From CBDEGU01 sp965238045 (GTDB lineage Bacteria > Acidobacteriota > Terriglobia > Bryobacterales > UBA6623): a stretch of DNA of 64,000 nt. The position numbers and the translations under genes were made by a program. Shown here one piece after another: positions 33,168-42,492 of the stretch. The notes beneath the pieces are model-generated. The model had not been told where the DNA came from, did no database searches, and was given only the letters and a program-made list of their open reading frames with translations. How positions within the stretch are numbered: the stretch's first letter is position 1; every line of letters begins with the position of its first letter. The stretch lies in NCBI GenBank assembly GCA_965238045.1, contig CBDEGU010000010.1:124001-188000 (forward strand). The letters run 5' to 3'.

Positions 33168-33796
33168 GCCTGCTGCTCCCCCAACTGGGCGAGGATCGAG
33201 CTGCCCCCTCGGACCCTGTCTCCGGCTTGCACGGCGAGCACCCATTCTGGCCCCAAGAACGTGTCGGTCCGCGAACCGAACTTAATCAGGCCGAAGCGCT
33301 CGCCTTTCTTTAGCTTGTCACCCACTCCTTTGTTGCACACGATGCGGCGGGCAATCATTCCGGCGATCTGTTTGACGACCACGCGCGTTTCCGCGTTTTC
33401 GATCGTAATCGTGTTCTGCTCGTTCTCCAGCGAGGCGGCTTTCTTCTGCGCCATGTGAAAACGTCCCGGCCGGTACTGCTGCTCGACGATGCTGCCGCTG
33501 ATGGGCGAGCGGTTCACATGCACATCGAAAATGTTCAGAAAGATGCTCACGCGGCGCGTCCCGTCTTCCAGCGAGAGAATTTGCACCACCTTGCCGTCGG
33601 CCGGAGACACCGCCATCGCCCCATCGGGTATCACCCGCTCGGGGTTGCGGAAGAAGTACAGGCAGAAGGCCGCGAGCAGGTAAAGCGGCGCGCCCCACCA
33701 GGGGTCCAGCAGTGCGCCGACCGCCGCGCCGGCCACCAGAAAACCGCCCCCATAGAGGACGCCGTCCCTGAGGACATAAGCATCCATACGCAGCAT
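33164..33796 (-). CDS. psd: Phosphatidylserine decarboxylase (short, archaeal-type)
   Basis: A 210-residue proenzyme that self-cleaves to form a pyruvoyl group and decarboxylates phosphatidylserine to phosphatidylethanolamine. The cleavage site is the Gly-Ser in VRGGSSILAQ at the C terminus; PADGKVVQI, VSIFLNIFDVHVNRSPISG and GSRTDTFLGP are family segments. The short length (about 200-220) marks the soluble-like psd group. An N-terminal hydrophobic hairpin (YGGGFLVAGAAVGALLD) anchors it. First gene of the block and translationally coupled to pssA. An ATG at 33787 is an alternative start. Confidence 0.93.
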   Translation of the reverse strand: MLRMDAYVLRDGVLYGGGFLVAGAAVGALLDPWWGAPLYLLAAFCLYFFRNPERVIPDGAMAVSPADGKVVQILSLEDGTRRVSIFLNIFDVHVNRSPISGSIVEQQYRPGRFHMAQKKAASLENEQNTITIENAETRVVVKQIAGMIARRIVCNKGVGDKLKKGERFGLIKFGSRTDTFLGPEWVLAVQAGDRVRGGSSILAQLGEQQA

Positions 33797-33937
33797 ATTA
33801 TATCAACCGGCCTGCTCCCCCCGGCCTGCTCCGGCTACTCGCCGGGCGGCGCTCACGAACCAAACACTGTTCCCCCCCAGCGCTATGCTCCACAAAACTG
33901 GCTTACAATAGAGAACTCGATTCGCCGGACCACATCC

Positions 33938-35644
33938 ATGCCCCTGCTTGCCTCCGTAACTCGCCGCCCCCGGACGTTTCGCCACCTGGCCGCGATCTGT
34001 CTCCTCTCGGCGCTTGCGGCGCCCGCCGCCGAGGTCACTCCGCGCCGTCTCGACAACGCCGCCGGCGAGCCCCGCAATTGGCTCACCTATTACGGAACTT
34101 ACAACGCCTGGCGCTATAGCGCGCTCGATCAGATCCGCCGCGGCAATGTCGGCAAGCTGGCGCCGGTCTGGGCCTTCGAGACCGGTGTCATTGACGGCGG
34201 ACTGCAATGCTCGCCCCTGGTCGCCGACGGCGTCATGTACATCACCAGTTCATGGAATCGCGTCTTCGCCCTCGACGCGGCCAGCGGCAAGGAAATTTGG
34301 CACTACTATCATCCGCGCACCGAGGAAATCCCCGGGCTTTACGGGACCTGGAATCGCGGCGTCTCGATCGGCCACGGGCTGGTCTTCATGGGGACGCTCG
34401 ACAATAAGCTCGTCGCGCTCGACGCCAAGACCGGACGCGAGGTCTGGCAGGTCGAGATCGAAAACGCCAAGCAGTGCGGCTGCAACATCACCAGCGCGCC
34501 CCTGGTGGTCAAGGATAAGGTCGTGATCGGCGTCACCGGAGGCGACTCGGCTCACCGCGGCTACATCAGCGCCTTCGACGCCAAGACCGGACGCCACGCC
34601 TGGCGCTTCTGGACCATCCCCTCCGAGGGCGAACCGGGCAATGAAACCTGGGAAGGCGATAGCTGGAAATATGGCGGCGGATCGAGCTGGATCACCGGCT
34701 CCTACGATCCCCAGCTCGGCCTGCTCTACTGGGGCGTCGGCAATCCCGCGGCCGATTTCTACGGAGACTCGCGAAAGGGAGACAACCTTTACACCGATTC
34801 GATCGTCGCTTTGGACCCCGACACGGGCGAGTTGAAGTGGCACTATCAGGAGATTCCCCACGATGTCTGGGATTGGGATGGCGCCTACGAGATCGTCCTG
34901 CTCGATCTCGAGTACGAGGGACGCCGGCGCAAGCTGCTCGTCAATCCAAATAAGGGCGGCTACACCTGGGTTCTGGACCGCGAGACTGGCGAATTCATCT
35001 CCGCCTGGCCGCTGGCCGAAAACATCAACTGGATCACGGGCATCGACCCGAAAGGCAATCTCATCGGCCGCAACGAACCCCAGGTCGGCAAGCCCACTCT
35101 GATCTGTCCCTCGATCGGCGGGGGCCGCAGTTGGAACCACGGCGCCTACTCCCCGGCAACCGGCTGGTTTTATTCGACCGGCATCGAATGGTGCCAGACG
35201 GTAACCGTCCGCCCGGAAGAGCCTCGCGAGGGCATGAGCTACTTCGGCGGCGAGTTCACGCTCGCCCAGCCGCTCAAGGGCAAAGCCGGAGGACATCTCT
35301 CGGCCTACAACCCCATCAGCGGCAAGAAACACTGGACCTACCGCTCGAAGTACCCGCTGCTGGCCTCGCAACTCGCCACCGCCGGAGGCCTGCTCTTTAC
35401 CGGAGACGCCGAGGGACGTTTCTTCGCGCTCGACGACCGCACGGGCGAGGAACTCTGGTCCTTCCGCACCGGCTCGGGCCACCGGGGCTCGCCCATGACC
35501 TACGCGGTCGGCGGAAAGCAATATATCGCGGTGCCGAGCGGCTGGGGTTCGGCCTTAGCCGGGCTGATGACCCAGCTCTGGCCCGAAGCAAAGGATTTTC
35601 CTAGCGGCGCGACCCTTTTCGTTTTCGCGCTGCCGGACGAGTAA
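33938..35644 (+). CDS. Exported PQQ-dependent alcohol dehydrogenase, lanthanide-type Asp
   Basis: A 568-residue quinoprotein starting at ATG 33938; the open frame runs further upstream, but only this start gives a signal peptide (to about residue 31). The propeller begins NWLTYYGTYNAWRYSALDQI. QCGCNITSAP holds two Cys in the position of the vicinal Cys pair of methanol dehydrogenases, separated by one Gly. PHDVWDWDGAYE contains the catalytic Asp and the extra Asp two residues on that marks lanthanide-using XoxF-like enzymes. It lacks a cytochrome domain; the cytochrome gene 4 bp downstream probably accepts its electrons. Substrate likely a primary alcohol or sugar alcohol, unproven. Confidence 0.9.
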   Translation: MPLLASVTRRPRTFRHLAAICLLSALAAPAAEVTPRRLDNAAGEPRNWLTYYGTYNAWRYSALDQIRRGNVGKLAPVWAFETGVIDGGLQCSPLVADGVMYITSSWNRVFALDAASGKEIWHYYHPRTEEIPGLYGTWNRGVSIGHGLVFMGTLDNKLVALDAKTGREVWQVEIENAKQCGCNITSAPLVVKDKVVIGVTGGDSAHRGYISAFDAKTGRHAWRFWTIPSEGEPGNETWEGDSWKYGGGSSWITGSYDPQLGLLYWGVGNPAADFYGDSRKGDNLYTDSIVALDPDTGELKWHYQEIPHDVWDWDGAYEIVLLDLEYEGRRRKLLVNPNKGGYTWVLDRETGEFISAWPLAENINWITGIDPKGNLIGRNEPQVGKPTLICPSIGGGRSWNHGAYSPATGWFYSTGIEWCQTVTVRPEEPREGMSYFGGEFTLAQPLKGKAGGHLSAYNPISGKKHWTYRSKYPLLASQLATAGGLLFTGDAEGRFFALDDRTGEELWSFRTGSGHRGSPMTYAVGGKQYIAVPSGWGSALAGLMTQLWPEAKDFPSGATLFVFALPDE

Positions 35645-35648
35645 TCCC

Positions 35649-36596
35649 ATGCCTTCTAACGATTCGAAGCGACCGGACTGCAAGCGGCCGGGGCCGAAGC
35701 AGCCGGACTGCAAGCAGCCGGGCTGGAAGCGGACAGCGTCGAGGCCTTCGTTGAGGTCTTCGTCAAGGCCTTCACCGAGAGCGGCCGCCGCCCTGCTGTC
35801 TCTGCTCTCGCTCGCGGCCGTCCCCTTGCTCGCCCAGACCACGATCCGTCTCGACGATGCCTCGCTGCTGGCGAAGGGCAACGATCTTTTCTCGAGGAAC
35901 TGCGCCACCGGCTATTGCCACGGCGCCGAAGGGCGGGCGGCTCGCGGTCCCGATCTTCGCAACCGCGAGTGGGACGCCTACAAGCTGCATACCTCGATCC
36001 GCGACGGACTGCCCGGCACGAGCATGCCTCCATGGAACGGCGTGCTGGCCGCCGAAGATCTCTGGGCGCTCACCGCCTACATCATCCATCTGGGGCCCGC
36101 CAAGGCCGGCTCTGCCTCGGTCACGATAGGGGCCCGCCTGCCGGCCCCGGCGCAACTCACCGCCGAGGCGCGCCGCGGACACGACCTCTTCTTCGACCTC
36201 AACAATCAAAAGCGCTGCGCCATCTGTCACCGCCTCGCGGGCAAGGGCACGGCCATCGGACCCGATCTTTGGGCCAGCGCCCGGGCCAAGTCCGCCAGCC
36301 AGCTCACCGATGACATCCTGCATCCCGCCGCTTCGGTGGCCGAGGGATTCCAGCAGACGGTAGTGACGACAAGCCAGGGCGAGACGCTCGCCGGTGTGAA
36401 ACACTCGGAAACCGAAGAGCTGGTTCGCCTTTACGACGCCGAAGCGATTCCCCCGCCGCTGCGTACTTTCTACAAAGACCAGATCCGCGGCGTCGAGATT
36501 CGGGAACAATCCTCAATGCCCGCCGATTACGAGAAAATCTACTCGCGCGACCAGCTACGCGCCATCGTGGCCTACCTCAAGTCCGCCACCCGCTGA
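35649..36596 (+). CDS. Exported di-heme cytochrome c, one atypical CX4CH site
   Basis: A 315-residue protein following the PQQ dehydrogenase by 4 bp. A strange N-terminal 40 residues carry a Pro/Lys/Cys repeat (RPDCKRPGPKQPDCKQPGWK), followed by a normal leader (AALLSLLSLAAVPLLAQ); the true start could be inside. The first heme site is NCATGYCHG, with four residues between the Cys rather than two; the second is CAICH near residue 195. GAxGRAARGPDL and MPPWNGVL provide a Met ligand region. It likely carries electrons from the PQQ enzyme to the respiratory chain. Confidence 0.85.
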   Translation: MPSNDSKRPDCKRPGPKQPDCKQPGWKRTASRPSLRSSSRPSPRAAAALLSLLSLAAVPLLAQTTIRLDDASLLAKGNDLFSRNCATGYCHGAEGRAARGPDLRNREWDAYKLHTSIRDGLPGTSMPPWNGVLAAEDLWALTAYIIHLGPAKAGSASVTIGARLPAPAQLTAEARRGHDLFFDLNNQKRCAICHRLAGKGTAIGPDLWASARAKSASQLTDDILHPAASVAEGFQQTVVTTSQGETLAGVKHSETEELVRLYDAEAIPPPLRTFYKDQIRGVEIREQSSMPADYEKIYSRDQLRAIVAYLKSATR

Positions 36597-36922
36597 CGCC
36601 GCCCCGCGGCCTTTCCTCACCCGCCGATCGGGTCAAGTGACGGGGATGCAAAGCCCCGCCACCATCCCACACGACCGGACATACGGTTTTCCGTATCCGC
36701 GGTTAAATCCGGCGGCTGTTCGGCGAGATGCTGGGGACGATCTGGGCGCTGCCGCTGCCGAGCGGGTAGCGTTGCCCGGGCGAGGCTCAACAGTTTTCGG
36801 CTCCAAAAAGGTTTCGCAGGGTGCCGTGTCGGCCGGAGTGCCGTTCCGTCCCCTCAATCACTGCCCGAGAGCGGACGGACGTGAAGTGGACCCCAAAAAC
36901 GAGACCATGTCCGGCACATGAT
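36597..36922. other. Intergenic gap with possible IS-end remnant
   Basis: 326 bp between the converging cytochrome and DUF1501 genes. No convincing gene. Near its right end GTGGACCCCAAAAACGAGAC resembles the end of an insertion sequence; a similar GGACCCCAAAAGCGAGAC-type string occurs inverted near 57860. This is suggestive only. Confidence 0.45.
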
Positions 36923-38419
36923 CTAGAGCAGGATTTCCGAGACAACGCGTGCCGGAAACTGGTCGGTCAGGCGTTCTTTGAGCCCGTGACGCTCAAAGAA
37001 AAGGTCGCGGAAGCCCAGGCCAAGCTGATGCAGGATCGTGGCGTGAAAGTCATGAACGCTGACCCGGTTCTCGACCGCCTTGTGGCCGAGCTCATCGGTC
37101 GCCCCGTGAATCGTCCCGCCCTTGACGCCTCCGCCGGCCATCCATACGCTGAAGCCGCTCGGCCCATGGTCCCGGCCGGCGCTGACGGCGTTTTCGGCAT
37201 TTTGCGCCAGCGGCAAACGGCCGAATTCACCGCCCCAGACGACCAGCGTTTCATCGAGCAGCCCGCGCTGTTTGAGATCGGTAAGCAGCGCCGCGACAGG
37301 TTTATCGGTCTTGCCGCAACTATAGGCGAGGCTCTTTTCGAGGTTCGAGTGGGCGTCCCAAATCTGCGATTCGATATAGAGCTGCACAAACCGCACTCCG
37401 CGCTCGACCAGCCTTCGCGCCATCAGGCACCGCGTTCCATAGGAGGCCGTCAGCTCATCGTTCAGCCCGTACATCTCGCGTGTTTTCTCGCTCTCTTGCT
37501 TCAGGTCGAGTGCGCCGGCCGCCTCAAGCTGCATTCTCGCCGCCAGTTCGTAGCTCGAGATGCGTCCGTCGAGATCCGGCTGGTGAGGCCGCTTCACCCG
37601 ATGCGCCTGGTCCAGACGTCGCAGCAATTTCCTCTGCGCCTCCCCCAAGGACGATGGCCAATCCGGCCGCGGGTCCAAATTCAGCACCGGAGGGCCCTCG
37701 CTCCGGAAGCGCGTGCCCTGATAAACCGCCGGCAGCCAGGCCGCCTGCCAGTTGGATATGCCGTTGATCGGCAGTCCCTTGGGATCGTCGAGCACAACGT
37801 AGGCCGGCAGGTTTTGATTCTCCGAGCCTAGCCCGTAGGCCACCCAGGCTCCGAGTGACGGACGGCTGGCGATCGTGCGGCCACTGTGTATCAGAAACAG
37901 CGCAGGCTCATGATTGAAATGCTCGCCATGCATCGAGCGAATCAGAGCTACATCGTCGACGTGCTTTGCAAAATGCGGCATCACATCGGCAACATCCATG
38001 CCACACTGCCCGTGTTTTTGGAACTTGTAGGGCGAGGGCAGGATGCCCCCGGATTGTTTGGGCGACGACACATCGGTCGTCAGATCCCGGCTCGGGATCG
38101 TGCCGGCGTACTTGTCGAGCATCGGCTTGGGGTCGAGCAGATCGACCTGGCTGGGCCCGCCGTTCATGAATAGCTGAATCACCGCCTTGGCTTTGGGCGC
38201 GAAATGCGGTGGCCGCGCCTGAAGGTCGTACGTCGCACGCTCGCCCCTGGCCGCCGCAGTGTGATTGCCGAAAAACTCCGCGCTCAGCAACGACGCCAGC
38301 GCCGCCCCGTGGAGCCCGTCGCCAACACGGGAAAAGAAGTCACGCCGCGAAACACCGCGGCCGTCCGCGCGGGAACCCTCCGTCCGCCACCGGTGTTCGA
38401 TACCTTCTCGTGTGCTCAT
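36923..38419 (-). CDS. DUF1501 Tat-exported protein, intact
   Basis: A 498-residue sulfatase-like-fold protein with twin-arginine leader VSRRDFFSRVGDG near residue 24. Family signatures are KAVIQLFMNGGPSQVDLLDP, LVVWGGEFGRLPLAQ, AGRDHGPSGFSVWMAGGG and the C-terminal LKERLTDQFPARVVSEILL. It follows the DUF1549/DUF1553 gene by 8 bp, the usual pairing. The biochemical role of this pair is unknown; both are exported. Compare the homologue at 11827, whose end was lost to an insertion. Confidence 0.92.
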   Translation of the reverse strand: MSTREGIEHRWRTEGSRADGRGVSRRDFFSRVGDGLHGAALASLLSAEFFGNHTAAARGERATYDLQARPPHFAPKAKAVIQLFMNGGPSQVDLLDPKPMLDKYAGTIPSRDLTTDVSSPKQSGGILPSPYKFQKHGQCGMDVADVMPHFAKHVDDVALIRSMHGEHFNHEPALFLIHSGRTIASRPSLGAWVAYGLGSENQNLPAYVVLDDPKGLPINGISNWQAAWLPAVYQGTRFRSEGPPVLNLDPRPDWPSSLGEAQRKLLRRLDQAHRVKRPHQPDLDGRISSYELAARMQLEAAGALDLKQESEKTREMYGLNDELTASYGTRCLMARRLVERGVRFVQLYIESQIWDAHSNLEKSLAYSCGKTDKPVAALLTDLKQRGLLDETLVVWGGEFGRLPLAQNAENAVSAGRDHGPSGFSVWMAGGGVKGGTIHGATDELGHKAVENRVSVHDFHATILHQLGLGFRDLFFERHGLKERLTDQFPARVVSEILL

Positions 38420-38427
38420 GCGGTCCT

Positions 38428-41373
38428 CTAATCAATGAAACTAAATTCCGCCGAGTTCAAAATCGTATGACAAAATGTCGCCAGCCCCAGCCATCGCGCT
38501 TGCCACTTCGTCGGCGCCGGCTCGCGGTCGCTCCGAAGACGCTCGGACCACATCCGTCCAAACTCATCTAGCGCTGCCAGCGAGTCGTCCATCTCGGTCT
38601 TATCCGGCCCGCGGGATAGCGCCCGCAGGTAGACCGACTCCACCTGCTCTCTCGGGTCAGGTCCGGTCTCGTCAATCACACGGCCCGCCATATAACGCGC
38701 ATGCTTCCACGTAACCGACCCGTTCAGCATCTCCAGCGCCTGGGTGGCGACAGTGGACGTTCGCCGCTCGATACAGTTCGGAGTCATCCGCGGCATATCA
38801 AACGCTTCTAGAAAAGTCACAGGAGCCTGCATGCGCTGTGTAGTGTAGATACTTCGGCGATAGCCCCTTTGGGCTGCCTTCGCCACGACTTCCTTGTTGT
38901 CTTGGATCTCGAGCGCCGAGGCCGGGCCAAACGGAGCCGGGTCGATGCTTCCGGCCGCCCGCAGGATGGAGTCATAGAGTACCTCGGCATCCATCCTCCG
39001 CAGGGGCATGCGGCTCAGTAAGACGTTTTCCGGATCGCGCGATGAGGCCGCCTTGCCAACGCGAGACGTCTGTCGATAGGCCGCCGAAGTCATCATTAAG
39101 CGATGCATTCTCTTGATGCTCCAGCCCGAGCGGACGAACTCTGTCGCCAGCCAGTCGAGCAACTCCGGATGGGACGGAGCCATTCCCGAACGGCCGAAAT
39201 TCGACGGGCTCGCAACAAGGCCCCGACCGAAGTGCCGCATCCACATCTGATTCACCCAGACGCGCGAGGTTAGCGGATGATTCGGTTGCGTGAGCCAGCG
39301 CGCCAGAGCCAGGCGCCTTCCGCTCGTCTGCGCGCCTGCCCAGGGTTTGATGATCTCGAAGGGTTCGAGTCCAACGTTCAGTACCGACGGCACACCGGGC
39401 TCGACTAGTTCGCCGGGGGTGAGCGGGTCGCCTCGTTTCAAAAGATACGACGACGACGGCTCCCCGCCCATGTCAGTCAGGACCCGAATATGGGGCTCGG
39501 GCTTGAGCTTGCGCCTCGTCTGGTTCAGCTCTTTTTGAACCGGATCGGTCCTGCCCTTCAGCTCTGGATACCTGCTGGTAAGCTGCTTCGCCGAAATATC
39601 GAGAATCTTGCGAAAGCGCGTCGCTAGATAGCCTTGCACCTCTGTCCGTTTTTCTTCCTCCGTATCCATCACCGACCGCAGGTCGGCGCGTACGTCCTTG
39701 GGAAGTTCCGTCAGCCGCTCTTCGAGCAGCCTCTCGCGGTAGGGCTTTTCTTGCGTTGCCAGGCTCTGCTCAAGCTGCGCGATCTTCTCCTTGAGGGGTG
39801 CATTAAACGTCTCAACGGCTTGCCGCTCCTCATCGAGAGTCAACTCCAAGACGCGCTTCTTCGGAGGCACCCAGTCGTAGGGATCAAACGAGGTCTGCAA
39901 GATCGCACTGAAGCGGTAATAGTCACGCTGCGGAATTGGGTCGTACTTGTGGTCGTGGCATCGTGCACAGCCAACCGTTAGACCCATCACCGACGAAGTG
40001 AGCACTTGTATTTCGTCGGCGATGATATTCATTCGTTCGGCAATGAATCCGCGCTCGGGAGCATCGGTCGGATCGGCCGCCGTACGCAAAAAACCGGTGG
40101 CGGCGAGGCGATCGATGAGTTCTGGCGTGACTGTCTCGGATGCGTAATCGCCCAGTTCATCTCCGGCAATCTGCTCGGTCAAGAATCGTGAATACGGCTT
40201 GTCGGCGTTGAACGAGCGGATCACATAGTCGCGATACCGCCAGGCGAACGTGCGCGGACGGTCGTGCTGGCCAAATCCCTCCGAGTCAGAGTGGCCGGCC
40301 AGATCAAGCCAGTGCCGTGCCCAGCGTTCACCGTAGTGGGAGGATGCCAGTAGCCAGTCGATCACCCGCTCGTAGGCGCCGGGACGGTTATCGGCGAGAT
40401 ACTCCTCGATTTCGCTCGGAGTCGGCGGCATGCCGATCAAATCCAGATAGGCCCGGCGCAGAAGCTTCCTGGGCTCGGCTTCGCGAGAGTAACTGATTCC
40501 CTTTTCTTCGAGCTTGCGGAGCAGAAACCCGTCCACCGGATTGCGAACTCGCTCACGCGCCCGCGGCTCGGGAACGTTCGGATGTTTCGGAGGCAGAAAC
40601 GACCAGAACTGGCGGTCCTGCTCAGTTACCAGTGGATCGTTATTAAAATCCACGACCAGCTTTGCACGGGGAGAACCTTCCGGCGCGCCAGCGGAGATCC
40701 ACGCCCGCACTTTACCCAGTTCCACTTCGGTCATCGGCCGCACCGAATACATCAACTGCAATTCCGGAGGCGGCATCTCGGCCGATTCGATCTTCTTGAT
40801 CAGCAAGCTCGCGTCGGGATCTCCCGCCACAATCGCCGGACCGGACTTGCCGCCCTTCAGACGGCTCGCCACAGTTCGCAAATCCAGGCCACCTTCCTGC
40901 TTGCGTTTCCCGTGGCAGGCCAGGCAGCGGATCTGGAAGATAGGCAAGATCTGATGCTCGGTCAGGCTCTCGGCTCCGCCGGAACTGGCCGCCGCTAGAT
41001 CCTCGGCATCCTCCGGCGCTCCTTTGTCAATCCAGAGGCGAATCTTCCCGATCGATGCGGCATCGAGATTTTCCTCTCCCGGAGGCATCGTGCCCGAGAT
41101 CACCTTGTCAACCAGCAAGCTGTTCGCCGAGGCTCCAATCACAATAGCCGGACCGGACTTGCCGCCTTGGAGCATCAAGGGCCTCGACGTTAGGTCCAGT
41201 CCCGCTTGCGCCTCTTTGCCCCGATGACACGCGACACATTTCGCTTCGAAGAGCGGACCGATGTCGCCGTCAAAGGTCGGAACGTCCGCCGCCCGGCCAG
41301 CGTCGCAAAACAACAGAAGAAGCACGGCGCCCCTTACCGCCAGGGCCCTGCGCGGTCCCGGAGCGCAGCTCAT
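38428..41373 (-). CDS. PSCyt1/DUF1549/DUF1553 protein, intact
   Basis: About 981 residues from ATG 41373 (leader ALAVRGAVLLLLFCDAGRA); an upstream ATG at 41430 adds an unlikely tail. Two cytochrome-like modules come first (CVACHRG and CLACHGK), then a short concanavalin-free linker, DUF1549 (FLLRKLEEKGI, RAYLDLIGMPPTPSEIEEYL, VGCARCHDHKYDPIPQ), a coiled, charged region of about 120 residues, and DUF1553 (RVWVNQMWMRHFGRGLV, SNFGRSGMAPSHPELLDWLA, SAAYRQTS). It is the complete counterpart of the interrupted gene at 13292 and forms a pair with the downstream DUF1501 gene. Probably secreted and heme-binding; function unknown. Confidence 0.92.
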   Translation of the reverse strand: MSCAPGPRRALAVRGAVLLLLFCDAGRAADVPTFDGDIGPLFEAKCVACHRGKEAQAGLDLTSRPLMLQGGKSGPAIVIGASANSLLVDKVISGTMPPGEENLDAASIGKIRLWIDKGAPEDAEDLAAASSGGAESLTEHQILPIFQIRCLACHGKRKQEGGLDLRTVASRLKGGKSGPAIVAGDPDASLLIKKIESAEMPPPELQLMYSVRPMTEVELGKVRAWISAGAPEGSPRAKLVVDFNNDPLVTEQDRQFWSFLPPKHPNVPEPRARERVRNPVDGFLLRKLEEKGISYSREAEPRKLLRRAYLDLIGMPPTPSEIEEYLADNRPGAYERVIDWLLASSHYGERWARHWLDLAGHSDSEGFGQHDRPRTFAWRYRDYVIRSFNADKPYSRFLTEQIAGDELGDYASETVTPELIDRLAATGFLRTAADPTDAPERGFIAERMNIIADEIQVLTSSVMGLTVGCARCHDHKYDPIPQRDYYRFSAILQTSFDPYDWVPPKKRVLELTLDEERQAVETFNAPLKEKIAQLEQSLATQEKPYRERLLEERLTELPKDVRADLRSVMDTEEEKRTEVQGYLATRFRKILDISAKQLTSRYPELKGRTDPVQKELNQTRRKLKPEPHIRVLTDMGGEPSSSYLLKRGDPLTPGELVEPGVPSVLNVGLEPFEIIKPWAGAQTSGRRLALARWLTQPNHPLTSRVWVNQMWMRHFGRGLVASPSNFGRSGMAPSHPELLDWLATEFVRSGWSIKRMHRLMMTSAAYRQTSRVGKAASSRDPENVLLSRMPLRRMDAEVLYDSILRAAGSIDPAPFGPASALEIQDNKEVVAKAAQRGYRRSIYTTQRMQAPVTFLEAFDMPRMTPNCIERRTSTVATQALEMLNGSVTWKHARYMAGRVIDETGPDPREQVESVYLRALSRGPDKTEMDDSLAALDEFGRMWSERLRSDREPAPTKWQARWLGLATFCHTILNSAEFSFID

Positions 41374-41477
41374 TGAAACAACACCTGTCTGCACAATATG
41401 ATTGCAATCCGTATCAGCCGCTCCCGTCACAGTAACCCCGTGGCTATCCTATCAGGTCCGAGGATAATGGGTGCGAG

Positions 41478-42383
41478 CTAGCGAGCAAGCAGCTTCGCCA
41501 GCAGGAAATCTTGCGCGCTCGCGTACTTGCCGGATCGCGACACGCCCTCGATCAGGAGGTGCGTTTCATGCCCGGCGCGGTCCGCCTTCTCCTTCATCTT
41601 CACGCCATAGACGGGGTGGTGGATTCCGTGGCCGGCGTTTTCAGATGGGAGCGTCATGTTGTTTCCATAGGTCATCAACAGTGGCGGGTCATCCGCGGTC
41701 AAATGGTTGTAGGGGGAGAACTCCACGTAGAGGTCACGGTGCCGGTCGTAGTTCTCGAGGGCGCCTTCGATCGTTTCCTCGCCGACGGCCATATTGATCA
41801 TGCGATGCTTCAGCACGTTGGGTCCCAGCCAGGGTTCGATGACTTTTGGATCTATGGAGGTCTGTCCGCCGCGGACTGCCGCCGCCGCAACTCGCGTCGA
41901 TTCCCGGAGGACCGGATCCGGTGAATTCGGATCCGCCAGGTCGTCGTGCAGCAGAATCCACATTGAGGTGCACGCTCCCGCGCTGCCGCCGGTCAGCGCA
42001 ATTCTTGTCTTGTCGATGTTCCATTCGGCGGCTTTCGATTTGATGAATTGAATGGCCCGCGCCGCGTCATGGACCGGGGCCGGCAGCGACGCCTCTCCGG
42101 TCAGGCGATAGTTGATCGCTATATAAGAGATGCCCTTTTCCAAATAGGGGCGGCGGCTCTCAGCGGGCTGTTTCTTGTCGCCGCCGATCCAGCCCCCGCC
42201 GTGGATGTAAACGAGCAAGGGGCGCGGCCCGTCGCCGTCCGCCTTCCAGAAGTCCAGCACGTTCATCGGATGCGGACCGTAGGAAAGATTGGCGATCGCC
42301 GGCTCGGGCTCCGCCGTGGTGTCTTGGGCAAAGCCGATGATGAAGGAGGTCAGCGCTAACAGCAGAACAAGGAATAATTTCAT
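41478..42383 (-). CDS. Exported alpha/beta hydrolase (esterase/lipase family)
   Basis: A 301-residue protein from ATG 42383, which gives a clean signal peptide (MKLFLVLLLALTSFIIGFAQ). The oxyanion-hole motif is VYIHGGGWIGGDKK, the nucleophile Ser is in ALTGGSAGACTSMW, a probable acid is in TADDPPLLMTYG and the His in RAGHETHLLIEG. This pattern fits the hormone-sensitive-lipase/carboxylesterase group common in polysaccharide-degrading bacteria (acetyl or feruloyl esters). It is followed upstream on the same strand by a second, unrelated hydrolase. Confidence 0.88.
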   Translation of the reverse strand: MKLFLVLLLALTSFIIGFAQDTTAEPEPAIANLSYGPHPMNVLDFWKADGDGPRPLLVYIHGGGWIGGDKKQPAESRRPYLEKGISYIAINYRLTGEASLPAPVHDAARAIQFIKSKAAEWNIDKTRIALTGGSAGACTSMWILLHDDLADPNSPDPVLRESTRVAAAAVRGGQTSIDPKVIEPWLGPNVLKHRMINMAVGEETIEGALENYDRHRDLYVEFSPYNHLTADDPPLLMTYGNNMTLPSENAGHGIHHPVYGVKMKEKADRAGHETHLLIEGVSRSGKYASAQDFLLAKLLAR

Positions 42384-42492
42384 AAGGGGTTCTCCATGGT
42401 TGCGGCAATCGGGAAGCATCGCTGGCGATGACCTTCCTGCTGGCAAGACAAGTCGGGGCCAGACAGGGCCATTGTAATACGCTGGCCGGACT

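Noticed and set aside
34250..35521. 423-aa minus-strand frame opposite the PQQ dehydrogenase
   Set aside because: Shadow of a gene with unmistakable quinoprotein motifs.
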